Assembly: GCF_900289175.1 (NCBI RefSeq)
Contig: NZ_LT985747.1
Coordinates: 3,726,121-3,790,120, forward strand
DNA: 64,000 bases
From: Paenibacillus faecalis
Lineage (GTDB): Bacteria; Bacillota; Bacilli; Paenibacillales; Paenibacillaceae
Reading direction: 5' to 3'
Positions 8,001 to 17,203 of the stretch are shown one piece after another. The notes under the pieces are model-generated. The model was not told where the DNA came from. It ran no database searches and was given only the letters and a program-made list of their open reading frames with translations. Numbering within the stretch: position 1 is the stretch's first letter; each line of letters starts with the position of its first letter. A program made the translations under genes and the position numbers.

Positions 8001-9049
8001 CATCAATCGATAGTTTCTTTTCAAGGACCTTCGATGCTTTTGTTAAAGAATGGCGTTCTAAATATTCTGTGAAGCAACTGGAGCATAAGACACGGATCGC
8101 TTATGAATCTCATTTAAAGAAACGCACCCTTCCAACTTTTGGAACACATGAAACTGGAAGACATCAAGCCGCTGCATATTGTGGACCTTCTGGAAAGCCT
8201 AGGGCAAGATGGCGGCAGAGGGGGATAACAAGAGTGGCGGATTATCCTCAGGTACAATACAAATAAACCACCGAGTATTGAAGAACATTTTCTCCCGAGC
8301 TGTGGAGTGGAAGATCATTAAATCTAATCCGGTAGCGTCAGTGAAGAAGCTCAAGGTCATCGGCATAGAGAATAATTCCCTATGACGAACAAGAGGTTTC
8401 TCAGCTGCTCCAGGCGCTTGAAAATGAACCCTACCATTGGAGAATGATGGTTACCTGGGCTCTAACAACGGGAATGAGACGCGGAGAGCTTCTCGATTTA
8501 GAGTGGAAGCATATAGACTGGAAAACTGACGTTATTGATGTGTCCCAAACGCTGGTACAAGCCCTAAAAGGCGAAATCATAGTAAAAGAGCCTAAGACCA
8601 AAAATACTCAGCGTAAAGTGTCTATACCTGGCTCTGTTTTGGAAGAATTACGTGAATACTATGCCTCCAGGGTAAAGGAACGCGATAAGCTGAAGGATGC
8701 ATGGAACGGCAAGGATCGGGAAGGCCGGGAATGGAACTTTATCTTCTCTCATGTAGATGGAACACCATTCCACCATAAACGCCCTTATCTGTGGTTCAGA
8801 CAGTTCATTAAGAAGAACGGAATGCGCTATATTCGCTTTCATGATCTGCGCCACACCTCAGCAACGCTACTTATTAACCAGGGTGTTCATGCTAAGATCA
8901 TTTCAGAGCGATTGGGTCACGGTAACATCACAACCACAATGAACATTTATGGTCACTCCCTCCGATCAGCCGATCAAGCAGCTGCCGAAAAATTTGATTT
9001 TCTGTTTAGTTCTCGTAAAGAAAAGCAAGAAAAAAAGACACTCGGCTGA
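8000..9049 (+). pseudogene. Phage-type tyrosine integrase, multiply frameshifted
   Basis: The core-binding domain begins in mid-gene (TFDAFVKEWRSKYSVKQLEH). It continues with frameshifts near 8140-8160, 8220 and 8380 through HMKLEDIKPLHIVDLLESLG and INHRVLKNIFSRAVEWKIIK. The catalytic domain is open from 8444 and complete: Arg in TTGMRRGELLDLEW, HxxR in FHDLRHTSA, His in LGHGN and the Tyr nucleophile in NIYGHS. The N-terminal arm-binding domain is absent. Frameshifts and truncation make it a pseudogene. It ends 170 bases from the 3' end of rlmD, in the position expected for an integrase beside its attachment site. Confidence 0.88.
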
Positions 9050-9071
9050 ATGCTGAAAGTGTCTTTTTTTC
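9031..9071 (+). terminator. Terminator of the integrase remnant
   Basis: AGACACT pairs with AGTGTCT, followed by a run of T. The stem overlaps the last codons of the integrase. Confidence 0.75.
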
Positions 9072-9211
9072 AGTCGAATTATCACTATTTACCGGTCTTT
9101 GATTAGCATTTTCACATCAACTTCACATCAAATGACTGTTTTCTCCACTGTTATAATCAATTTCGGAAACCTGTTTCATCGTTAAAAGCCTTATTACAAA
9201 AGGGTTTATAA

Positions 9212-9229
9212 GACTGTATTAATTTCTAA
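9212..9229. repeat. 18-bp sequence at the 3' end of rlmD, repeated at 26737
   Basis: GACTGTATTAATTTCTAA covers the rlmD stop codon and its last codons. An identical 18-mer in the same orientation lies at 26737-26754. It may be an attachment-site core next to the integrase remnant, or a chance repeat in AT-rich DNA. Confidence 0.4.
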
Positions 9230-10718
9230 CAAGCAAAGCGACGTTTTCGATATGTGTCGTATGTGGAAACATATCCACTGGCTGCACCTCCACAGCCCGG
9301 TATCCACCATCCTCAAGCACTCTTAAATCCCTCGCCAGCGTCGATGGATTACAGCTCACATACACTACCCGCTCCGGCTGCATCTCAAGGATCGTCTCCA
9401 ACAAGCGGGGATCGCAGCCCTTGCGTGGCGGGTCTACTACGATCACATCCACTTCAACGCCCTGTGCTTTCCAGCGCGGAATCACATCCTCGGATGCGCC
9501 AACTTCGAACTCTACATGCTTCATGCCGTTTAGTTCAGCATTCGAGCGTGCATCCTCGATGGCTTCTTTGACAATCTCGACGCCATACACCTTCTTGGCG
9601 TGCTGCGCCAGGAACAAAGAGATCGTACCGATGCCGCAGTAGGCATCGATCACCGTCTCATTGCCGGTCAGCCCGGCATATTCAACCGTTTTTCCATACA
9701 AAATCTCAGTCTGTGCCGGGTTCACCTGATAGAACGAACGCGCAGAGATGGCAAACTTCACGTCACCGATATAGTCATGGATAACCTCACGTCCCCACAG
9801 GACACGGGTCACATCCCCAAAGATCACATTCGTCTGACGTGTATTGATATTCTGGCAGATGCTCACCACTGCCGGAAGTTCTTTTCGGATCTCCGCAATC
9901 CATTCATCCACTTGCGGAATGCGATCCCCATTGGTCACAAGAACAATCATCATTTCACCGGTCGCAAAACCGATCTTTACGACAACATGGCGAAGCAGGC
10001 CTTGGCCGGTTTCTTCATTATATGCGGTAATGCCAAGCTTCCGTCCGATGGCCTTGACACGGCTGACGACAGCGTCGTTCTGTTCGTGCTGAATCAGACA
10101 TGTCTCCATATCAATAATACGGTGACTGCCGCGGGCATAAAATCCGCCAACCAGTCCGCCTTCGGTTACACCGATCGGCACCTGTGACTTGTTGCGGTAA
10201 CGCCAAGGCTCACTCATACCGAGCGTTGGATGCACAATAACCCCTTCATTGCTATATTCAGATGTGCTTTGCTCCCTGAACTCATCTTTCATCCCCACTT
10301 CAGCCGTTCCACCCTGCACCTGCAGCTTCCCGATCCGCTCCAGATTGTCCACCACAAGCTGGCGTTTCCACTCCAGCTGGGCGGCATAGTCCATATGCTG
10401 CAGCTGGCAGCCTCCGCATTGGTTGTAAATCGGGCACGGGGCCGTGATCCGATTCGGGCTTGTCTCCACAAGCTCCAACAGCTTGGCGTAACCATACTGC
10501 TTCTTGGTTTTGAGCACCTTCACGCGGGCTTTCTCACCCGGCAATGCTCCCTGCACGAACAGCGTGTAGCCGTCCGCGCGGCCTACTCCTTCTCCGTCAT
10601 GGTTCATACCCATGATGTCGATAATAACTTCGTCGTTTTTGGCCACCGGTAACCCTGCAATAGCTGCCGAAGCCTTATTGTCACGGCTCGTTCCTCGGCC
10701 GCTGCGTTTCTTTTTCAC
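9219..10718 (-). CDS. rlmD: 23S rRNA (uracil-C5)-methyltransferase, RlmD/RlmCD type
   Basis: A 499-residue SAM-dependent enzyme that makes 5-methyluridine in 23S rRNA; the single Bacillus enzyme RlmCD does both U747 and U1939. An N-terminal TRAM domain (about 28-85) is followed by iron-sulfur ligands Cys95, Cys101 and Cys104 ([10 protein letters not shown]) with a fourth Cys further on. Next come the SAM motif [21 protein letters not shown] and the catalytic Cys in [12 protein letters not shown]. The start is GTG (10716-10718) with only a weak upstream GAAGTG, so it is not firmly fixed. It is transcribed after dgkB, as in Bacillus (yerQ-yefA). Confidence 0.92.
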   Translation of the reverse strand: MKKKRSGRGTSRDNKASAAIAGLPVAKNDEVIIDIMGMNHDGEGVGRADGYTLFVQGALPGEKARVKVLKTKKQYGYAKLLELVETSPNRITAPCPIYNQCGGCQLQHMDYAAQLEWKRQLVVDNLERIGKLQVQGGTAEVGMKDEFREQSTSEYSNEGVIVHPTLGMSEPWRYRNKSQVPIGVTEGGLVGGFYARGSHRIIDMETCLIQHEQNDAVVSRVKAIGRKLGITAYNEETGQGLLRHVVVKIGFATGEMMIVLVTNGDRIPQVDEWIAEIRKELPAVVSICQNINTRQTNVIFGDVTRVLWGREVIHDYIGDVKFAISARSFYQVNPAQTEILYGKTVEYAGLTGNETVIDAYCGIGTISLFLAQHAKKVYGVEIVKEAIEDARSNAELNGMKHVEFEVGASEDVIPRWKAQGVEVDVIVVDPPRKGCDPRLLETILEMQPERVVYVSCNPSTLARDLRVLEDGGYRAVEVQPVDMFPHTTHIENVALLVRN

Positions 10719-10918
10719 GATGTGCTATTCACTTCTTTCCATTCAACTTGTAAAGCTCATCTTTCGTTATATTGAAATGGGCGTAAGGGAGAAAGCTTTG
10801 TAACGAACTCCCTTGTGCCCTTCACTTCTTACTTTTAATCGTTTTGCAACACAACACCACACCACTCTATATTCCCTCTATCGCACACATCCATAATCAA
10901 AAAATGCTGCACAACAGC

Positions 10919-10940
10919 AAAAAGCCCCCACAGGGGAGCT
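10919..10940 (-). terminator. Terminator of dgkB
   Basis: On the minus strand AGCTCCCC-TGT-GGGGGCT is followed by TTTTT, 61 bases past the dgkB stop. Some readthrough into rlmD is possible. Confidence 0.7.
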
Positions 10941-11000
10941 TGGTGTACAGCTCCGTCCATCATTATACGGGAGCTTCTTATGACATTCAATGAAATCATC

Positions 11001-11882
11001 TCACGTAAAAATACGCAAATGGTGCGGCAAATTACTGAACGTTCCTGGCAACGTGCCGCCGAACTCACCGTCCAGGTTCAGGAGCACCTGTCCAGGGGAG
11101 ACCACCTCCATATAATCAGTCCGGAAGTGGATGACCTTTTTGTCGTTCAAATGCTCCCCACGCAAGGCGAGCGTAACGACACGCACGAATTCCGCGAGAT
11201 TGCATTTACGCAGTGCAATGACGTCAAACAGCCCGTCATCGATGCTGGCGCCGGGTGCAAGCTTCTCAAAGCCGCCAACCGAGTTACTGTTCGCGATGAG
11301 AAACACCATAAATTCATCGTGAATCGTCGGCTGGCCGTTCGCCTGAATGATGAGCTCCTGCGGCGTCAGGCTGACCATTTTCTCCAAGCCCTTCAAATAA
11401 TACGCCAGCTGCCCAATCATCGTCTTCAGCTTGCTCGGAACCTCATATGTCAGCTCCGTCAATGTACCGCCGCCTGCAATATTAATAAAATAACGGTCAT
11501 TCGCCTTACCAAGATCAATCGGCCGGGTTTCATTCCGAATTACCAGATCACAATATTCTTCCCAATGCTTTGAAATACCGAGTGCTCGTGCAAAATCATT
11601 CGTCGTCCCCACAGGAAACACACCCAGTGGTGGAATATTTTCCTTCTCCGCCATGCCATTGATGACTTCGTTCAAGGTTCCGTCGCCGCCGGCAGCAATG
11701 ATGAGATCATATCCCCGCTTAACTGCCTCCGCGGCAGCGAGAGTCGCATCCCCCTCGCCGGTTGTCGCATGGCAAGAGGTTTCAATACCAGCGCTGTCCA
11801 GTCGCTGCAATATATCAGCCAGACGCCGCTTCATTTCCTCCCGCCCAGAGGTGGGGTTATAAATTAACCTTGCTTTTCTCAT
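11001..11882 (-). CDS. dgkB: Diacylglycerol kinase (lipid kinase, YegS/DgkB family)
   Basis: A 293-residue soluble lipid kinase that phosphorylates diacylglycerol released during lipoteichoic acid synthesis, returning it to phospholipid synthesis as phosphatidic acid. The N-terminal ATP-binding fold starts RKARLIYNPTSGRE, with the invariant GGDGTLNEV at about 65-73 and PVGTTNDFARALG at about 91-103. The C-terminal beta-rich domain carries the acidic VIAL/NLDGE segment near the end. Length equals that of Bacillus DgkB, and the rlmD neighbour is also conserved. It begins 20 bases downstream of the chelatase gene stop, suggesting co-transcription. Confidence 0.92.
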   Translation of the reverse strand: MRKARLIYNPTSGREEMKRRLADILQRLDSAGIETSCHATTGEGDATLAAAEAVKRGYDLIIAAGGDGTLNEVINGMAEKENIPPLGVFPVGTTNDFARALGISKHWEEYCDLVIRNETRPIDLGKANDRYFINIAGGGTLTELTYEVPSKLKTMIGQLAYYLKGLEKMVSLTPQELIIQANGQPTIHDEFMVFLIANSNSVGGFEKLAPGASIDDGLFDVIALRKCNLAEFVRVVTLALRGEHLNDKKVIHFRTDYMEVVSPGQVLLNLDGEFGGTLPGTFSNLPHHLRIFT

Positions 11883-11902
11883 TTACGATACGCCACCTGT
11901 AT

Positions 11903-12664
11903 TCATGATTTCAAGGGTTCGAGAAGAGTCCGGACCTGGTGCAGCATCCACTGCGGAAGCAGCGGATGAGGCAACAATGTTCGACCTGAATAACGGCATG
12001 AAAGCCCTGCAAGGCGTTCCGGGATCACCTTCTCGGTAAAATACCCTTCACTTAAAAAAAGCGGAACTACGATTACCTCGCAGCCGCGCTCCTTCCATTC
12101 TACCACTTTTCCCCGAATATTTCCGGGACTTAGCAGCGCAGCATCCGCAAACGTCCCGCTTATTTCTGCAACCCGCCGAGCCAGGGAAGAAATTCCCGAC
12201 TCCCAGCGGGTGCGAAACAGCTCATGACGGCTGCCGTGACCGACCAGAAGAACAACTTCTTTCGAAGGTTCTTTGGACAGCTCACGAACTTTATCCCATA
12301 CCATGATGGCTATATCCGGACCATCATCAACCGGAGTGCCAAAATGGACCCGTGCCTTTACCTTAAACGGTCCAAGCTCCGTTTCCTTACCCGGCACAGC
12401 CTTTACACCTAAAGCATATGCTATTTCATCCACATGAGTGCTGCCCGAGGATACAAACAAAGGAATAACCAGCATGTCTGTGACACCCTGGTCTTCCAAT
12501 GTACATATACCGTCTTGAATGAGGCGACCTTCGACTAACTCCAGATAGGAAGCTACTACCGGTACATCCACATCTTTGGCCAGTTCCTGGACAGCCTCAT
12601 CCACGAGCGATACCCAACGCTTTTCTCTGGAGCCGTGACTAATAACGAGCACTCCAGGCTTCAT
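11903..12664 (-). CDS. Sirohydrochlorin chelatase, CbiX/SirB family
   Basis: A 253-residue two-lobed type II chelatase. Each lobe begins with a metal-binding His motif: SHGSRE (His10) and GHGSRHE (His143). The family inserts Co(II) or Fe(II) into sirohydrochlorin for cobalamin or siroheme synthesis. No other cobalamin or siroheme genes lie nearby, so metal choice cannot be judged. It starts 2 bases after the yerC-type gene stop and precedes dgkB by 20 bases, forming a likely three-gene transcript. The ribosome site is weak (GGGA), which fits translational coupling. Confidence 0.85.
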   Translation of the reverse strand: MKPGVLVISHGSREKRWVSLVDEAVQELAKDVDVPVVASYLELVEGRLIQDGICTLEDQGVTDMLVIPLFVSSGSTHVDEIAYALGVKAVPGKETELGPFKVKARVHFGTPVDDGPDIAIMVWDKVRELSKEPSKEVVLLVGHGSRHELFRTRWESGISSLARRVAEISGTFADAALLSPGNIRGKVVEWKERGCEVIVVPLFLSEGYFTEKVIPERLAGLSCRYSGRTLLPHPLLPQWMLHQVRTLLEPLKS

Positions 12665-12666
12665 TA

Positions 12667-12957
12667 CTAGCGTCCCAAACGTTCCAGCGTCATTTTATAC
12701 CCATCATTCCCATAGTTCAAGCAACGCTTCACACGCGAGATTGTAGCGGTGCTGGCACCGGTTTCAGCTTCGATCTGGTTGTATGTGCAACCTTTTCCTA
12801 ACATCCTTGCCACTTCCAGCCGTTGAGACAAGGATTGAATTTCATTCACTGTACAAAGATCATCGAAAAATACGTAACATTCCTCCACGTTTTTCAATGT
12901 CAGGATTGCTTCAAACAATTGATCGATGCTTTTATCGTTTAATTTTTTTAATTGCAC
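12667..12957 (-). CDS. TrpR/YerC-like DNA-binding regulator
   Basis: A 96-residue protein with a TrpR-type helix-turn-helix: VARMLGKGCTYNQIEAETGA followed by STATISRVKR at about 48-78. It matches YerC/YecD-family regulators in length and order. The start is GTG at 12955-12957, with AGGGGA seven bases upstream. It heads the operon with the chelatase and dgkB. The physiological target of YerC is not known to me; a ligand-free DNA-binding regulator is the simplest reading. Confidence 0.85.
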   Translation of the reverse strand: MQLKKLNDKSIDQLFEAILTLKNVEECYVFFDDLCTVNEIQSLSQRLEVARMLGKGCTYNQIEAETGASTATISRVKRCLNYGNDGYKMTLERLGR

Positions 12958-13222
12958 TGGATCATCCCCTACGGTTACTTATACGCATCTACATTGTACC
13001 TGAGTGGTGACAGTCTTTTCAAGCATTAACGATTTCACGCACTACAGGATGATAAAACCGAAGGTAACATTCCGCTCAAAAAAACCTGTAAAGCGTTCAT
13101 AAATCTTCCTTAGGCACTCGCCCGATTCCGCTCCTATCCCGAAAACAAGGGCATGTGCCTAGGACATTAGCCCGCCTACTTCATACAGTATAGTAAACCA
13201 TTCAAAAAGGAAAGTGATACAC

Positions 13223-13807
13223 ATGCCGAGTCATTACCATTATCACCACCGCAATCGCTCATCAAACCAACGATCAGTCAGCGAAGTGCCGTCTGAATCA
13301 CCATATCCCGGTGTTAATTCATATGCTAACTTTTCCGAAGAGGTCGGGTCATCTGTCCCTTATTCTGATACATCGCAGTCTTCCTTCACACCCTATGACG
13401 GAGCAACCGAAACAGGAGGGAATTATCCAATCCCCGTTTCTTCGATCGCCCCAGCCCCTACGAACAACGGATCAAGTACAGGTGGTTTAGGGGGCCTACT
13501 TAGCGGACTCAATCTGGGAAATGTGGATTTAAAAGGCATTATAGACAAGATGGGTGGAATTGACGGAATCATTGCGAATGTAGGTAAAGTACAGAAAATG
13601 GTACAGGGTTTTCAGCAGCTAGCGCCGATCATGTCACTCTTTGCCGGAATGTTCAGCAAAAAAAACAAAAGTGGTTCCTCCGATACAAGTGCTGGTTACA
13701 AAAACAGCAGTTATGGCTATACTCCGAAAAGACGCCGCCGCCCAACCAAACGAAGATCCCGCTCACGCAAGTCCTCTTCTGCTCGACGAAAGCGCCGGCG
13801 CTCCTAA
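13223..13807 (+). CDS. Low-complexity protein with an Arg-rich basic tail (YqfQ/VrrA-like?)
   Basis: A 194-residue protein. An in-frame GTG at 13214 is possible, but ATG at 13223 fits AAAGGAxxGTGAT better. Layout: His/Tyr/Ser-rich N-terminus (SHYHYHHRNR), Pro/Ser/Thr-rich disordered part to about 90, a Gly/Leu-rich hydrophobic core (GGLGGLLSGLNLGNVDLKGI, to about 150), then a tail dominated by Arg, Lys and Ser (KRRRRPTKRRSRSRK). The tail suggests nucleic-acid or spore-coat binding. YqfQ/VrrA-type proteins of Bacilli share this architecture, but homology is uncertain. It is monocistronic and converges with the next gene. Confidence 0.6.
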   Translation: MPSHYHYHHRNRSSNQRSVSEVPSESPYPGVNSYANFSEEVGSSVPYSDTSQSSFTPYDGATETGGNYPIPVSSIAPAPTNNGSSTGGLGGLLSGLNLGNVDLKGIIDKMGGIDGIIANVGKVQKMVQGFQQLAPIMSLFAGMFSKKNKSGSSDTSAGYKNSSYGYTPKRRRRPTKRRSRSRKSSSARRKRRRS

Positions 13808-13859
13808 GCTGGTGCTTTCCCCTTTTTTCTCCTGGAATAAGCATCAGCTAGAGATATGC

Positions 13860-14234
13860 TCATCGACTCCAATTTCCTTCTCCTGCCCCGCTCGAATCAA
13901 TCGAAGAATCTTCCCGCTCCATTGATTTCAGTCGAAACCAATAGGAGGCGCGAAGCCCGGACCTTAGCAGCATCGTTATGCTGCCGATTAAATACAACAC
14001 GGTCGGTACGATTCTTTTTTCAGAATAGAACATACAAATGCTGCCTGATATAAAAAACAAACCCGTCACAATCTCACTAAGGACCATCCCAGCCTCATAG
14101 CGGTTTGTGACGGTCAGCCTTCTTCTGCGCTTCGCCTCTTTGCTCAGCGGACGAAGAAGGCGATATCGCAGGGATTGGCCGAATCGCCGATTATACTTTT
14201 TTCTATAAAAAGGTCGTTTGAATCTGGACATCAT
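13860..14234 (-). CDS. Two-helix membrane protein (YrhK-like)
   Basis: A 124-residue protein beginning MMSRFKRPFYRKKYNRRFGQ. This start was chosen over an upstream one because AGGAGAGG lies 8 bases before it. A strongly basic N-terminus is followed by two hydrophobic helices at about 49-68 and 75-92, separated by a short loop. This resembles the YrhK domain, a small membrane fold of unknown function. The C-terminus is Ser/Glu-rich. It lies 95 bases downstream of corA on the same strand and may share its transcript. Confidence 0.6.
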   Translation of the reverse strand: MMSRFKRPFYRKKYNRRFGQSLRYRLLRPLSKEAKRRRRLTVTNRYEAGMVLSEIVTGLFFISGSICMFYSEKRIVPTVLYLIGSITMLLRSGLRASYWFRLKSMEREDSSIDSSGAGEGNWSR

Positions 14235-14329
14235 GCTACAATCCTCTCCTCTGTTTGCATTACCCGCCCAAGCGGAGCTGAAACGAAGGAGAAGAGAACG
14301 GTATAAGACAATTTCCGACATCTATCGAC

Positions 14330-15286
14330 CTATTTGAACCAACCTCGGCGGCTAAACCACGATACCATGCCCCCTCCTAACAGGAACATGAGCAGAAGCA
14401 CCGCTCCATATCCAAAACGCCACTTCAGTTCCGGCATATGCTCAAAGTTCATTCCATAAATCCCCGTAATCAATGTTAAAGGCATGAAGATCGTTGTAAT
14501 CACCGTCAGTGTCTTCATAATGTTATTCATGCGGTTAGAGTTCAAAGAGATGTAACTATCGCGGAGATCTGCCGTCATCTCCCGATCCGCTTCGATCATA
14601 TCCGTCAGCTTCAGCAGATGATCATATATATCAGAGAAATATGCGTGATGCCCATGCTTTTGAACATGCTGCGAGTTTACAACCCGGTACAGCAAATCTC
14701 TCATGGGCACGATCGTTCGTCTTATTTTCAAAAGCTTGGAGCGCAGTGTAAATACCTGATGCATCAGCTCCTCAAGCGATTCTTCTTCACCCTTGCTTTC
14801 AATATCGGCCAGTTCATCTTCGATGGAAAACAAAATCGGGAAATACTGATCGACCAGCTTGTCCATCACCGTATAAGCAGAAAGAGTGGACCCATTAGCC
14901 TTGATTTCTTTTTGTTTTGCAAGATCCGTTACTCTCTCCCATGCCTCATCAACCTCAGTCAAAGGCTGCATATGAAACGACACGAACAGGGATGGGGACA
15001 GGAAAAAATCCACCTCCACAGCTTCCAAATGATCCGGGTCCAAAGCATGAAGAACCAGAAACTGCATATCATCATAATAGTCCAGCTTCGGTCTCTGCAA
15101 AATATGAAGACAGTCCTCAATCGCAAGCGGGTGAAAACGAAAATACGTCTCCAGCAATCTGGCCTCTTCCGAGGTTGGAGCATTAAAATCCACCCATACC
15201 CAATCGTATTCCTCCAACTTCAGCTGTTCCAGAGGAAGACCGATCACGACCTCCTGGCTATGGGTCACTGCTAACGTTCGAATCAT
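14330..15286 (-). CDS. corA: CorA-family magnesium/cobalt transporter
   Basis: A 318-residue Mg2+/Co2+ channel protein of the inner membrane. The start is MIRTLAVTHS, supported by AGGGGCGAGG; an upstream GTG lacks a ribosome site. A large N-terminal cytosolic funnel domain with long alpha helices (EDELADIESKGEEESLEELM) is followed by two C-terminal membrane helices. The loop signature YGMNFEHMPEL after the first helix forms the pore entrance selectivity motif. The short basic C-terminus is typical. Homopentamer by family knowledge. Confidence 0.93.
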   Translation of the reverse strand: MIRTLAVTHSQEVVIGLPLEQLKLEEYDWVWVDFNAPTSEEARLLETYFRFHPLAIEDCLHILQRPKLDYYDDMQFLVLHALDPDHLEAVEVDFFLSPSLFVSFHMQPLTEVDEAWERVTDLAKQKEIKANGSTLSAYTVMDKLVDQYFPILFSIEDELADIESKGEEESLEELMHQVFTLRSKLLKIRRTIVPMRDLLYRVVNSQHVQKHGHHAYFSDIYDHLLKLTDMIEADREMTADLRDSYISLNSNRMNNIMKTLTVITTIFMPLTLITGIYGMNFEHMPELKWRFGYGAVLLLMFLLGGGMVSWFSRRGWFK

Positions 15287-15394
15287 GATCCTCGCCCCTT
15301 TTTCTTTTATTATACTCACTTGTACTCATCAGCATAAAAAAAGAAACGTCTTTTGGCATCCTTTGTAAGAATGAAAAAGCGTTTCTTGGTGAAT

Positions 15395-15423
15395 TTAAAA
15401 AGCCAATCTGTACGAGATTGGCT
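15395..15423 (-). terminator. Terminator of the phosphate transporter operon
   Basis: AGCCAATC and GATTGGCT form a perfect 8-bp stem (15401-15423), with a T-run on the minus strand, 42 bases past the Pit stop. A second imperfect repeat (AAGAAACG/CGTTTCTT) lies just beyond. Confidence 0.8.
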
Positions 15424-15464
15424 CCACAACTATCCTGAATCTATGTGTATATACGATTCGATAA

Positions 15465-16454
15465 TTAAAATATAATTTTGAAAATAATACCCGCAAGCAC
15501 TGCCGTAATCGGCACGGTAATAAACCAGGTGATGACGATACGTCCCGCCACACCCCATTTAACCGCCGAAAAGCGTTTAGCTGAGCCAACACCGAGAATG
15601 GCTGAAGTGATGGCATGCGTTGTACTGATTGGCAGATGCAGCAAGGTAGCTGAGAAAATAACGGTCGCACCCGTAAAGTCCGCTGCAAACCCGTTAATCG
15701 GTTCGATTTTAAATATTTTGGTACCCATCGTTTTGATGATCTTCCATCCACCGACTGAAGTACCGAGCGCCATGGCCGTAGCCGCAGACACCTTAACCCA
15801 AAATGGAACTTCCATTTCTGTCAGGTAGCCGGAGGTCACAAGCGCAAATGTGATTACACCCATCGCTTTCTGCGCGTCGTTCGTACCGTGTGTAAAGGAT
15901 TGGAGTGCTGCCGTAAAAATCTGCGTAGTACGGAAACCTTTGTTTACCGTATGCGGACTTTTTCTGGCAAAAATCACTTTGAGCAGCTGCATCACCAAAT
16001 AACCGACTACGAACGCAATGATTGGCGATAATACAAGCGCAAGCACGATATCGATAAAGCCGGCATAATTCAGTTTATCGCTTCCTGCCCCAACATACAC
16101 AGCCCCGGCCATAGCACCGATCAGCGCATGTGATGAAGAAGAAGGAATGCCGAACCACCAGGTGACAAGGTTCCAGATAATCGCAGCAATCAAGGTAGCA
16201 ATAATGACCTCAAGTCCGTTATCAAGCGTAGTCGGGTCCGCTACACCGCCCCCGATCGTTTTGGCGACACCGGTAAACATCATCGCACCGATAAAGTTCA
16301 TCGAGGCTGCCAAGATAATCGCTGTTCGAGGCTTCAAAGCCCGTGTTGATACAGAGGTGGCTATAGCATTAGCCGTATCATGGAACCCGTTGATAAAATC
16401 AAATAAGAGCGCCAAAAATACGACAATACCTAGTATAACTAAAGTTGTATCCAT
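15465..16454 (-). CDS. pit: PiT-family inorganic phosphate transporter
   Basis: A 329-residue membrane protein for cation-coupled low-affinity phosphate uptake. The two inverted PiT signatures are visible: FDFINGFHDTANAIA near the N-terminus and QSFTHGTNDAQKAMGV at about 185-200. About ten membrane helices surround a short central cytosolic loop (FARKSPHTVNKGFRTTQ), shorter than in E. coli PitA and typical of Gram-positive members. It follows its DUF47 partner by 14 bases, a conserved operon. Confidence 0.93.
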   Translation of the reverse strand: MDTTLVILGIVVFLALLFDFINGFHDTANAIATSVSTRALKPRTAIILAASMNFIGAMMFTGVAKTIGGGVADPTTLDNGLEVIIATLIAAIIWNLVTWWFGIPSSSSHALIGAMAGAVYVGAGSDKLNYAGFIDIVLALVLSPIIAFVVGYLVMQLLKVIFARKSPHTVNKGFRTTQIFTAALQSFTHGTNDAQKAMGVITFALVTSGYLTEMEVPFWVKVSAATAMALGTSVGGWKIIKTMGTKIFKIEPINGFAADFTGATVIFSATLLHLPISTTHAITSAILGVGSAKRFSAVKWGVAGRIVITWFITVPITAVLAGIIFKIIF

Positions 16455-16468
16455 ATTTTTAGAACCCC

Positions 16469-17083
16469 TTACGAATTACGCATAATGATAGATTCGAGCG
16501 TATTTGCCACGTCTTCGCAAGTGTCCGTTGTGGTCTCAAGACGTTCGTAAATCTCTTTGCGTTTAATCAGTTCGATTGGATCGGATACCTTGGCGAACAA
16601 ATCTTTGATACAAATTCGCAGCAATTCATCACCTTGGTTTTCCAGATCATTTAGACGGATCGTATACTCACGAATCGCCAGCAGCTTCTTCTGCGAGAGC
16701 AGATGAATCGCCTTTTGTATTTCGTAAGAAGATTGGCGCAAGATTTCAGCAAACTGAACAATATACTCGTCCGGCTGCCCAAGCTGGTACATATAAAACC
16801 GGGATGTCGTCGCTTCAAGGCCATCGATTACATCATCCATACTTGTTGTCAAAGCCATAATGTCGTCACGTTCGATCGGCGTAATAAATGTTTTGTTGAG
16901 TTCCGTAATGATCGTATGTGTGAAGCTGTCACACTTGGACTCAAATTGTTTCATTTCGTTAGCAAATGTTGTTACATCTTGTAGATTCGAGACGTGCTGT
17001 GCAAAATAATCTGCTGCCTGCACGATGGTGTCGGCCATATTCTCCAATGTTTGAAAGAATATATCCTTTTTCTTAAATTTCAT
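16469..17083 (-). CDS. DUF47/PhoU-like accessory protein of the Pit transporter
   Basis: A 204-residue all-helical soluble protein. The start MKFKKKDIFF was chosen because AAAGGGG lies 7-10 bases upstream; the longer frame upstream lacks a ribosome site. The acidic and polar motifs (ESKCDSFTHTIITELNKTFI, TSMDDVIDGLEA) are typical of the PhoU-like DUF47 family (YkaA), whose genes almost always precede pit. It probably modulates phosphate uptake or sensing at the membrane through bound divalent metals. Confidence 0.9.
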   Translation of the reverse strand: MKFKKKDIFFQTLENMADTIVQAADYFAQHVSNLQDVTTFANEMKQFESKCDSFTHTIITELNKTFITPIERDDIMALTTSMDDVIDGLEATTSRFYMYQLGQPDEYIVQFAEILRQSSYEIQKAIHLLSQKKLLAIREYTIRLNDLENQGDELLRICIKDLFAKVSDPIELIKRKEIYERLETTTDTCEDVANTLESIIMRNS

Positions 17084-17203
17084 ACTCTTACCCCTTTGCG
17101 TCTTATTGCCGTGAACGTCGAACTCATATAGAAAAGACAACATTGAATATCTTATCACATACGATGGGACGTGTGTACTATAAAAGATTACCTAAATCGG
17201 AAT

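Noticed and set aside
8010..8070. Minus-strand frame LTKASKVLEKKLSIDEL as part of the coiled-coil fragment
   Set aside because: It is antisense to the integrase core-binding domain and separated from the coiled-coil frame by a stop.
9600..10187. 195-codon plus-strand frame
   Set aside because: Fully antisense to rlmD, with no ribosome site; codon periodicity belongs to rlmD.
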